From: Polynucleobacter meluiroseus
GTDB taxonomy: Bacteria; Pseudomonadota; Gammaproteobacteria; Burkholderiales; Burkholderiaceae
Length of the DNA: 64,000 nucleotides
Reading direction: 5' to 3'
Assembly: GCA_945881875.1 (NCBI GenBank)
Contig: CAMCVH010000001.1
Span: 620,001-684,000 of the forward strand
Shown here piece by piece: positions 57,090 to 64,000 of the stretch. The notes under the pieces were generated by a model, which was given only the letters and a program-made list of their open reading frames with translations, was not told the origin of the DNA and searched no databases. A program made the translations under genes and the position numbers. Position 1 is the stretch's first letter. The number at the start of each line of letters is the position of its first letter.

Positions 57090-58974
57090 GCTCTAAGTGC
57101 TGTTGTAGTGAACGTACCCTAATAAGAGATTCTTTTAAGATGCTGCGATCGACTGAGTTCAGCTGATCAATATCGATGGCATTCGGATTACCGTTGATCC
57201 TAACATCACCAATTTGAACCGCAAGACGTTGCGTTTGTAAGAATTCAAATGCAGTGATCCATGCAGCACTCTCTGCCTCAGGAATGTTTAGAGCCCTACC
57301 AATTGCAGCCAAACGTTCACGGGTATTAATAAGATCAATGCCATGCGCTAGAGAATAAATGCGCGCCACATCAACCATCAAAGCAGAACCTTGTAATTTG
57401 AGATCAATGGTTTTTTTACCATTTATTTCAGTTGGCTCAATCGCGCCTAGCCAATTCAGAGGAACTCTTGCATTCAGTGCATTGTCAGCAAGTAACTTGA
57501 TAAAACGAGGAATACTTGCCGCTTTTGTTTTTACCAACTGTTTTAGTGGAGTCAGTAAGTCAGCATTACCAGCAATCGCTCTAAGATCAAAAAAGATACT
57601 AGCGTTTAAAAGATCCTTGGGGTTGCCATGCTCAATCCAACTTGTAAAACGTATCAACCAATCTTTTTGCGTAAGACATAACTCAGGGTTACTCGCCATG
57701 ATGTTACCTTTACAAAGCGGGTAGCCACAGGCGTCTAGCGCTTCGTTCACATCTCTTGCAAATTTCAAGTAAATCAAGCGTTGCTCTTCAGATTCTCCAT
57801 CTTCGTAAACCAAAGCATTATCTTGGTCAGTAGCAATTGTTTGCTCACCACGACCTTCAGAGCCAAGAGATATCCAAGCGAAGCGACTTTTGTTTAATTG
57901 ATAGCGCTCAATATAAATATCAATTAGTTGCTCCGTGAGGACATCATTTAAATGACTGATGAGTACCGTTAATTGTCGAGCCTGAACGCCCTGACCTAAT
58001 AAGTTAAGTGCGAAGGTTCTAATATCTTCGGCACATTTTTTTAATTGCTGAAGATCAGAACTACCTCTTATGGCAGAACTGATATTACTGAGAGAAAGAC
58101 GCTGCAAAGAGAATAAGTCTCGCTCTGAAATAATTCCAACCAATTGACCTCGATCGGTAATTGGCAAATGCCTAATATTGAAACGAGACATCAACAACCC
58201 AGCCATCTCTGCAGTGTCATCCACAGTGAGAGTTTTAACACCGGTTGACATCACAGATGATATGGGCGTGTTCAAATCAAGATTAGCAAGGGTAACTCTG
58301 GACAAAACATCATAGCGCGTCAAAATACCTAAGATATCTTGTTCATTTTCAGTAATTAATATCGACCCTACTTTTCTTTCGTGAATCATTGTTAATGCTT
58401 CACGCAAAGATGTCGTTGGTTTGGCACACAAGGGCTTTTTAAGCCTTAAGTCACCCAGGCGACTCTCTAATGACTGCTCAGCAAGTGCGTGTGAAGCAAA
58501 TGAATTGCGTAAGGCAGTTCGAGACTCCTGCAACAGACCCCAGATTCGATTGCTTAAGAAATCATTAAATGGTTTAGACAACCCTTGCAACTGGCGCATG
58601 GCGCTAACAGGAAAGAGTAGGCAAAAACAATCATCTACTGCGGTATATACCGTTGATACTGGTCGATTGGCAAATGCTGAACCTATAGAAAACAAACTAC
58701 CTGCATCTAATAGGAATGCATTTTCTTCTATGCCTGGTATGTCGCGTCGCCCCGATACCCTTCCTTGTCGGATCAGATATAAAAACTCAGGTGGGCCATC
58801 AGCAGGCGCCAGAATATGTTCTTTGGGAGCGAAATAAGATTCACGAGATTGACTCAGGAAAAAATCAACATCACTTTCGGCCATTTTTGAAAACGGCAAG
58901 TCTTGCATAATCTGCTGGCGCAAATTCTGGAATAGGCTCTTTGATGGCGAGGAAATTTTGACCTGCTCTGTCAT
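57073..58974 (-). CDS. cNMP-binding/CBS/DUF294 nucleotidyltransferase-like protein
   Basis: A 633-residue regulatory protein with three modules. An N-terminal cyclic-nucleotide-binding domain (about 25-140, YLIRQGRVSGRRD) is followed by two CBS domains (about 180-305, VGSILITENEQDILGILTRYDV and RHLPITDRGQLVGIISERDL), which usually bind adenosine nucleotides. A DUF294 putative nucleotidyltransferase domain carries GSEGRGEQTIATDQDNALVYED (GS and DxD motif). A C-terminal DUF294_C domain follows. A GTG at 58986 is an alternative start. It sits with the exonuclease and symporter genes. Confidence 0.9.
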   Translation of the reverse strand: MTEQVKISSPSKSLFQNLRQQIMQDLPFSKMAESDVDFFLSQSRESYFAPKEHILAPADGPPEFLYLIRQGRVSGRRDIPGIEENAFLLDAGSLFSIGSAFANRPVSTVYTAVDDCFCLLFPVSAMRQLQGLSKPFNDFLSNRIWGLLQESRTALRNSFASHALAEQSLESRLGDLRLKKPLCAKPTTSLREALTMIHERKVGSILITENEQDILGILTRYDVLSRVTLANLDLNTPISSVMSTGVKTLTVDDTAEMAGLLMSRFNIRHLPITDRGQLVGIISERDLFSLQRLSLSNISSAIRGSSDLQQLKKCAEDIRTFALNLLGQGVQARQLTVLISHLNDVLTEQLIDIYIERYQLNKSRFAWISLGSEGRGEQTIATDQDNALVYEDGESEEQRLIYLKFARDVNEALDACGYPLCKGNIMASNPELCLTQKDWLIRFTSWIEHGNPKDLLNASIFFDLRAIAGNADLLTPLKQLVKTKAASIPRFIKLLADNALNARVPLNWLGAIEPTEINGKKTIDLKLQGSALMVDVARIYSLAHGIDLINTRERLAAIGRALNIPEAESAAWITAFEFLQTQRLAVQIGDVRINGNPNAIDIDQLNSVDRSILKESLIRVRSLQQHLELDYAR

Positions 58975-59052
58975 AAGTAAATTCACACTAAATTAAAAGT
59001 TTATTTTTACTCGTTTTTATTACATTTATAAGTTTACGCTTGCAAAACTCAG

Positions 59053-59571
59053 CTAATCAAATACTTTAAATTTAAGCTGAAAAGCAATAGATCCAGCTAC
59101 GTGGTCTTTTATGGTGGGAATAACTAATACATTCAAACCAACCCACTGACTTTCCATTGAAAAAGCTGGTAAGACTGCAGGAAACCATCCGCCGTTATTG
59201 GTATCGATATAGCCATTAAACCCCCCAATAACAAAACCCATCTGTACAGGGCCCACTTTAATAGGTTGCCAGAAAGCACCAATGTAATTCGTCAGATTGT
59301 GATAACTATTGTGATACTGCCCAGCAGTCAGAGAAGTAGTAGATGAGAACTTGTATTCAACACCAATGCCGTAATTAACCGCATTAAAGTCTTTATTCTG
59401 GTCAAAGTGATAAGAAACCAATCCAGGATTGATCCAAAGCTCACTTTTAGCGCTTGGTTCTATGACTTCGAATGGTCCATAGGAGTTTGCAAGTGCTATC
59501 CCGCTTATTGGTAAAAACACAATTACGAGTAATAACTGATTGAACTTTAAGAATGTTTGAATTATTTGCAC
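59053..59571 (-). CDS. Putative outer-membrane beta-barrel protein
   Basis: A 172-residue protein with an N-terminal export signal (LLLVIVFLPISGIALA, about residues 13-28). The mature part alternates hydrophobic and polar residues with aromatic belts (SYHFDQNKDFNAVNYGIGVEYKF, SLTAGQYHNSYHNLTNYIGAFW, MGFVIGGFNGY) and ends with FQLKFKVFD, a C-terminal Phe-containing barrel strand. It resembles small 8-stranded barrels such as PagP, but no catalytic residue is claimed. The start is GTG with no clear ribosome-binding site. It is 112 bp downstream of blh on the same strand. Confidence 0.6.
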   Translation of the reverse strand: MQIIQTFLKFNQLLLVIVFLPISGIALANSYGPFEVIEPSAKSELWINPGLVSYHFDQNKDFNAVNYGIGVEYKFSSTTSLTAGQYHNSYHNLTNYIGAFWQPIKVGPVQMGFVIGGFNGYIDTNNGGWFPAVLPAFSMESQWVGLNVLVIPTIKDHVAGSIAFQLKFKVFD

Positions 59572-59667
59572 ATTTTTCAGTGTGCAACATTGCTACTAAA
59601 ATGTCTAAGCAAATTTACAAGTTAAATCAAGCAGTAAAGAATTAGCTGAACAGACAAAATTCTCCAT

Positions 59668-60552
59668 TTATGAAATACTTTTTGTTGCCCAATTAATAAA
59701 CTTGGCTTTGTTCAATAACCAAGCATGGGGAACAGTCAGAGCAGCAAGTCCAACAAAGATGATTTGAATCAAATCTTTTTCAAATGATGGTGTTAATTTG
59801 AGATACCAAATACACAAACCCATCAATATGACAGCCATCGTTGGCAAAATCAGCGCATAGATAAATTCTTGTGTTTTAAAGCTATTTAAAAAGAAGTGAC
59901 TTCTCACTAGGTGACGGGCACTGTGCATGAAGCAAAAATAGATGGTGAATGCCAAGATAGGCGTGGCCATCAGAAAAAGAATGGAGATGGCAATCACTTC
60001 AATTTGAGATCTGAAATTGACTTTATTGGTAAAAAATAAAATCAAAAGAATGGGCAATAAGGTTAGGCCTGCATACTTTGATACCAAAACTATTGACTGG
60101 GCTAGCTCTACATCAATAATCATGCCGTAAAGTGTTGTTAATTCTGCACCATGAGTAACAGCTGGAAGCGTAATAACTGCAAAACCATAGCTTAATTTTA
60201 AGAGTTGATGACCAGATAAATTTATATCGTCAGCAAAATGTATAGCTGACAAAATTAAGAAAAATACAAAGAAAAATCCAGGGACAAGCATCCATAAAGC
60301 GATGATGAATAGAGAAGTGGCACTATAAAATCCAAGAAATTTGAGCCATTTTGCGATGTGAACTAATTGATAAGTTTGCTGAGCGAAAAGAACATCCAAA
60401 GAACCGTGAGGCACACCCAAAATCACAACCAAGGCCAGTGCCCCTAACAACATAGTCGAACTCAAGTGTGGATCCATGCCAATACTCATCAAAGCAACTA
60501 TCAAGGATGCTGCTATGGCAAGATTACTTTGGAATTTAAGAATCTTATGCAT
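59668..60552 (-). CDS. blh: Brp/Blh-family beta-carotene 15,15'-dioxygenase
   Basis: This membrane iron enzyme cleaves beta-carotene into two retinal molecules, the chromophore of microbial rhodopsins. The 294-residue protein has about eight helices and the family His residues that bind iron: GVPHGSLDV (His49), SAIHFADDI (His105), AVTHGAEL (His134) and FCFMHSARH (His210, His214). Its ATG overlaps the crtY stop by one base. This is the last gene of the crtI-crtB-crtY-blh unit, which strongly implies a rhodopsin elsewhere in the genome. Confidence 0.95.
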   Translation of the reverse strand: MHKILKFQSNLAIAASLIVALMSIGMDPHLSSTMLLGALALVVILGVPHGSLDVLFAQQTYQLVHIAKWLKFLGFYSATSLFIIALWMLVPGFFFVFFLILSAIHFADDINLSGHQLLKLSYGFAVITLPAVTHGAELTTLYGMIIDVELAQSIVLVSKYAGLTLLPILLILFFTNKVNFRSQIEVIAISILFLMATPILAFTIYFCFMHSARHLVRSHFFLNSFKTQEFIYALILPTMAVILMGLCIWYLKLTPSFEKDLIQIIFVGLAALTVPHAWLLNKAKFINWATKSIS

Positions 60553-61718
60553 TAGCTTGATCTATCAAGGCGATGTTTTGAACGGATTAACTCCGGTATT
60601 GCCAAAAGAAAAGGTAATGCAGGTAATGAAGTAACAATCTTTAGCTTATCCCAAATACTTGAGTGATCAGACATAAATTTCGCTACTGTCTTGGCTTCAC
60701 AGTTTTTAAAGAGTTCTTCGAATACTTTTGCCCCAATAGTTGGATTTTTCTTAATGACAGTAATAAATAATAAATCCATCCATTTTTGGATAAATGAGTC
60801 TTTTTTAAACCTCTTTAATTGATGATTATTTTTCAATTCAAAAGCGCACTCTTTTGCCCAAGTTTGTATTCTTTGAAAAGCATAGCCTGAGCTAGGTCTA
60901 GCTGCCCCGGCAAATAACCCGGCAAATAAATAAGTGGGGTCTTCTTGCTGGTCAATCTCTTTATTACCCATTGGAAGAATGGCAGCTTCCTGACGAAGAA
61001 TCTTATAACTGGTATTTTGGGTATATTCACCGATCTTCTCAAGTAACCTTTTGGTTAATTGTTCAGCAACAAATAACTCCTCTGAAAATACCGTGTACTC
61101 AATCAAAGCTTTAGTCTTTGAAGTAGGTAGACAATAAATAAAAGCCAAACCTTCCTTAAAAATTGAATCAAAGTCCATCAAGACAAGTTGGTCTTCATTA
61201 AATAGTGGGCTATTAAGCTCTACTTCATAACCTACAAAAGATTGCCACATCAGCGAGTCTTTTTTAGTCATGGTCTTAATGGGTCTCGTATCCACAACAT
61301 TTGTAGCAGTTGCCATAAACTTTGAGGTTGGAATTAGCCAAGCACTCTCCTTAGTTACTTGATCTACTATTTTTTCACCAGTTAGTAACTGAATTTTGTT
61401 ATTTGAATTGATGACACTTAAAACGTTTTTATAGAAAACATCACTTGGCAACATTAGATATGGGGTTTCTTGACAACTATATTCATGAGCAACGTGATGA
61501 TTCTTAATCGTGAATTTTTTCCACGCATAGGGAGCTAAATCTTTGTGGATTGGATCTTCGAGATCCCAGAAGCACCATGTACGATCATTTGTATAGTTTG
61601 CTCTCTCCTCAATGATCAAAGTTTTGGGACAGCTGTCTCCCAATTGTGACAATTGATAAGCAAGGCTTAGCCCTGCACAACCGCCACCAATAATGACAAG
61701 GTCAAAGTGCTGATTCAT
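60552..61718 (-). CDS. crtY: Lycopene beta-cyclase
   Basis: It cyclises both ends of lycopene to beta-carotene. The 388-residue flavoprotein has the N-terminal dinucleotide motif VIIGGGCAGLSLAYQL, the conserved DRTWCFWDLED, the region LLTGEKIV, and the C-terminal GLFAGAARPSSGYAFQRI motif. It overlaps crtB by 17 bp upstream and blh by one base downstream. Confidence 0.95.
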   Translation of the reverse strand: MNQHFDLVIIGGGCAGLSLAYQLSQLGDSCPKTLIIEERANYTNDRTWCFWDLEDPIHKDLAPYAWKKFTIKNHHVAHEYSCQETPYLMLPSDVFYKNVLSVINSNNKIQLLTGEKIVDQVTKESAWLIPTSKFMATATNVVDTRPIKTMTKKDSLMWQSFVGYEVELNSPLFNEDQLVLMDFDSIFKEGLAFIYCLPTSKTKALIEYTVFSEELFVAEQLTKRLLEKIGEYTQNTSYKILRQEAAILPMGNKEIDQQEDPTYLFAGLFAGAARPSSGYAFQRIQTWAKECAFELKNNHQLKRFKKDSFIQKWMDLLFITVIKKNPTIGAKVFEELFKNCEAKTVAKFMSDHSSIWDKLKIVTSLPALPFLLAIPELIRSKHRLDRSS

Positions 61719-62646
61719 TGGCGTAAGGTAGGTTCTTTAATGCTTGGTGAAGTTGAACTTGATGTTGTTCTTTGTACTTATAAAAACCGGCATCAAAAAT
61801 TGAACGCCAAAGTATTTGGGCTGTTAACTTGAGCTTTGATGCTTTTGGAACAAATACCCTTCCCATCCAAAATTCATAATTCTTGTTTTTAAGCTTTACC
61901 CCAATATGGCGATATAAAAAAGCTGCAATCGCCATGCCCATTCTGGTTCTCAATGGCAAAAAGCATAGGCCATCATGGCCACTTTGATAGTATCTATCCG
62001 CCATATTAAGTAAGTCATTCAAATTTTTAGAAATTAGAATTTTTATCTCTTTATCAGGGTTAATTAACAGGTCGGGCTCTGGGTTGTTACACATGCTTCC
62101 TGGAATATACCTTCTTTGCATCATGGCATCTTCTGTCACGTCCCTACAGATATTAGTTAACTGCATAGCGATACCTAAATCAATGGCATGAGCGTATGCA
62201 CGCTCATCATTAACATCAAGTATCTTACTCATCATCAACCCAACCGTGCCAGCCACTTGGTAACAATAAATAAGCAGCTGATCTTCAGATGCAATACGAA
62301 CCGGCTTAAGATCTGACATCACACCACGGATGAGCTCTGTAGGCACTCTTAGGTCAATATTCTTTTTACTAAATAGCTTAAATGCATCACTGATGACGGG
62401 ATCATTTGATACACCAGTATTTATTTCAGAAATTACTTTTGATAAGACTTGGTAAGCGTGATCTTTGTCGTCGCTTTCATCGCCAATGTCATCAATATAT
62501 CGGCAAAATCTATACAGTCTCGTTGCATCTTCTGCATGCTCTTGCTTTAATAGAAATCTAGCCCAAAAAAAGGTTTTCCCTTTTTTGGCCAATATTTTGT
62601 TTGATTCTTTTATGTAATCAATTGAATATTGATCAACTGGTGTCAT
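61702..62646 (-). CDS. crtB: Phytoene synthase
   Basis: It condenses two geranylgeranyl diphosphates to phytoene, the first committed step of C40 carotenoid synthesis. The 314-residue protein of the squalene/phytoene synthase family has the first Asp-rich motif YIDDIGDE (residues 50-57) and the second one QLTNICRDVTEDAMMQRRYIP. The ATG overlaps the crtI stop (ATGA). Its substrate supply (crtE) is not in the window. Confidence 0.96.
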   Translation of the reverse strand: MTPVDQYSIDYIKESNKILAKKGKTFFWARFLLKQEHAEDATRLYRFCRYIDDIGDESDDKDHAYQVLSKVISEINTGVSNDPVISDAFKLFSKKNIDLRVPTELIRGVMSDLKPVRIASEDQLLIYCYQVAGTVGLMMSKILDVNDERAYAHAIDLGIAMQLTNICRDVTEDAMMQRRYIPGSMCNNPEPDLLINPDKEIKILISKNLNDLLNMADRYYQSGHDGLCFLPLRTRMGMAIAAFLYRHIGVKLKNKNYEFWMGRVFVPKASKLKLTAQILWRSIFDAGFYKYKEQHQVQLHQALKNLPYANESAL

Positions 62647-64000
62647 TTAAAGTCTATAGCTGCTGGTATTAGATGATCAATTACTTTAGCTGAGCAAAGA
62701 ACACCTGGCAATCCCGCACCAGGATGAGTTCCTGCCCCCGAGATGTAAAGGTTTTTTATACCTTCCGCTTTATTGTGAAATCTAAACCATGCGGATTGAC
62801 GAAATAACGGCGCAATTGAGAAACCTGCACCATGAGCGCTTAGGTAATTACTTTCAAAATCTTTGGGTGTCATAAAGAAGTCTTCAGTCATATGCTTTTT
62901 CAAATCTGGAAGAATGGTTTGATCCAAGGCATCAATGATTCTATTTTTAAGTGTCTCACCCTCAACCGACCAATCAATATCTGCTTTAAGGTTTGGAACT
63001 GGACACAAGACATAAAAACTATCGCAACCTTCAGGCGCAAAAGATTCATCCGTTGCAGTGGGGCGATGAATATAAAGTGAAAAATCATCAGATAGTATTT
63101 TTTTATCAAAAATATTGCTAAGTAGTTCTTTATATGTCTTTCCAAGCCAAATGGTGTGGTGAACCACATCAGGATATTTTCTGGTGGTGCCAAAATAAAT
63201 CACCATCAAACCCATTGAAAAGTGGGCTAGTTTGATTTTTACCTTCGTCGCTATGGCAACATCGTCCTGATCTACCATATTTTGGTAAAGGTATGCAGGA
63301 TCGGCATTTGAAACAATGATATCGGCACTGATCTTAGAGCCATCCTCTAGGGTTAAGCCTACAGCCTTACCTTCATCAATGATGATTTTCTTCACTGATT
63401 GATTCAAAATAATTTGAATATTATTTCGCTCCATCAATTTCTTATAAGCATTAACAATCGCGCCAGTACCGCCCATAGCAAAAAAGACACCAAACGTTCT
63501 CTCCAAGTAATGGATCAAGCCATAAATGCTCGTTGTCGAAAATGGGTTTCCGCCAACTAACAATGGTTGAATAGAAAAAGCTTGGCGTAACTTAGGGCTA
63601 ATTAAATGTCTTGAAACCATTCCCCAAACACTCTCATAACTTCTCAAAACAACCAGCTTTGGAATAAGAGAAATCATCAGCATGAAACGATGAAATGGAA
63701 TTGCAGACAGTTTCGTGAAAGCTATATCAAATATGCTTTTAGAGTGATTGAGTAATTTCTTGTAACCCTCTTTATCTCGGGGCTCTATCTTGTCGATTTC
63801 AGCTAAGGTGTCATCGATCGTGCCACCATAATCAAAAGTGGTTTTATCTGAAAAGTAAAATCGGTACCATGGTGTTAACGGCACTAACTGAATATGATCT
63901 TCAAGCTTTTCATGAAAGAGTTCAAATAGCTCTTCGAGTAGAAAGGGAGCAGTAATAACGGTCGGTCCAGCATCATGCTTGAACCCGTTTCTGACAAATA
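62643..64000 (-). CDS. crtI: Phytoene desaturase, 5' end cut by window edge
   Basis: It converts phytoene to lycopene in four desaturations, as expected upstream of CrtY. At least 452 residues are present: the frame is open to the window edge, so the first methionine and FAD GxGxxG motif lie outside. Visible features include GFKHDAGPTVIT near the truncated N-terminus, VPLTPWYRFYF, FFAMGGTGAIVNAYKKLMER, the C-terminal FAD contact GAGTHPGAGLPGVLCSAKV and YISGAGT. The gene overlaps crtB by 4 bp. A downstream-only reading from a GTG at 63884 is an artefact of the edge. Confidence 0.95.
   Translation of the reverse strand, partial: FVRNGFKHDAGPTVITAPFLLEELFELFHEKLEDHIQLVPLTPWYRFYFSDKTTFDYGGTIDDTLAEIDKIEPRDKEGYKKLLNHSKSIFDIAFTKLSAIPFHRFMLMISLIPKLVVLRSYESVWGMVSRHLISPKLRQAFSIQPLLVGGNPFSTTSIYGLIHYLERTFGVFFAMGGTGAIVNAYKKLMERNNIQIILNQSVKKIIIDEGKAVGLTLEDGSKISADIIVSNADPAYLYQNMVDQDDVAIATKVKIKLAHFSMGLMVIYFGTTRKYPDVVHHTIWLGKTYKELLSNIFDKKILSDDFSLYIHRPTATDESFAPEGCDSFYVLCPVPNLKADIDWSVEGETLKNRIIDALDQTILPDLKKHMTEDFFMTPKDFESNYLSAHGAGFSIAPLFRQSAWFRFHNKAEGIKNLYISGAGTHPGAGLPGVLCSAKVIDHLIPAAIDFK

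Overview
The window looks like a chromosomal segment of a low-to-moderate GC betaproteobacterium of the order Burkholderiales, most probably Polynucleobacter or a close freshwater relative. The clues are the gene orders rpsO-pnp, leuA-pssA-psd-ilvC-ilvH-ilvI and yicC-gmk-rpoZ-spoT, a sigma/DUF3619/DUF3106/RDD block, nadE-glnB, a phasin with a histone-like tail, and a retinal-forming carotenoid operon at the right edge. The genus is inferred from gene content; there is no 16S rRNA gene. Nearly all of the window is housekeeping DNA with high coding density. I found no insertion sequence, phage or CRISPR array.

Left part (1-24000). A minus-strand block carries ilvI-ilvH-ilvC (branched-chain amino acids), psd-pssA (phosphatidylethanolamine), leuA, rpsO and pnp. 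leuA is preceded by a textbook attenuator: a 22-residue leader peptide with a run of five Leu codons, a protector stem, an antiterminator and an intrinsic terminator. pnp has a hairpin-rich leader. A plus-strand, translationally coupled set follows: sigma factor, DUF3619, DUF3106 and RDD membrane protein. Facing it are a truncated haemoglobin and a large FtsX-type permease, then tRNA-Arg(ACG). Next come greB converging on yicC-gmk-rpoZ-spoT, the divergent rph-rdgB-hemW set, and a YoeB/YefM-type toxin-antitoxin pair with a promoter and inverted repeat. Two identical tRNA-Ser(TGA) genes, in a 100-bp direct repeat, flank a membrane-anchored FMN glutamate-synthase-like gene.

Middle part (24000-46500). 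This part has central metabolism and information processing. It holds pgi and a phosphomannomutase/phosphoglucomutase, panD, NAD synthesis (nadA-nadC, nadB, and later nadE), prfC, an rRNA-type or small-molecule methyltransferase, HU, and ftsK-lolA-serS. It continues with trxB, ppa-nadE-glnB, a DEAD-box helicase with an SD-sequestering hairpin in its leader, ubiC, a 44-residue membrane peptide gene missed by size cut-offs, nnrD and a GST. Several convergent gene pairs share bidirectional terminators.

Right part (46500-64000). A copper P-type ATPase diverges from a CopZ-like chaperone, an M50 protease and a cytochrome c'. These are followed by a cytochrome b561-like protein, a lipocalin lipoprotein, a small lipoprotein, the phasin, and a sodium/acetate-type symporter with its DUF4212 partner. 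Beyond that are a TPR protein, a DnaQ-like exonuclease and a cNMP/CBS/DUF294 protein. The window ends inside a tight minus-strand operon crtI-crtB-crtY-blh. This operon converts phytoene precursors to beta-carotene and then to retinal, implying a rhodopsin gene (and crtE) just outside the right edge or elsewhere in the genome.
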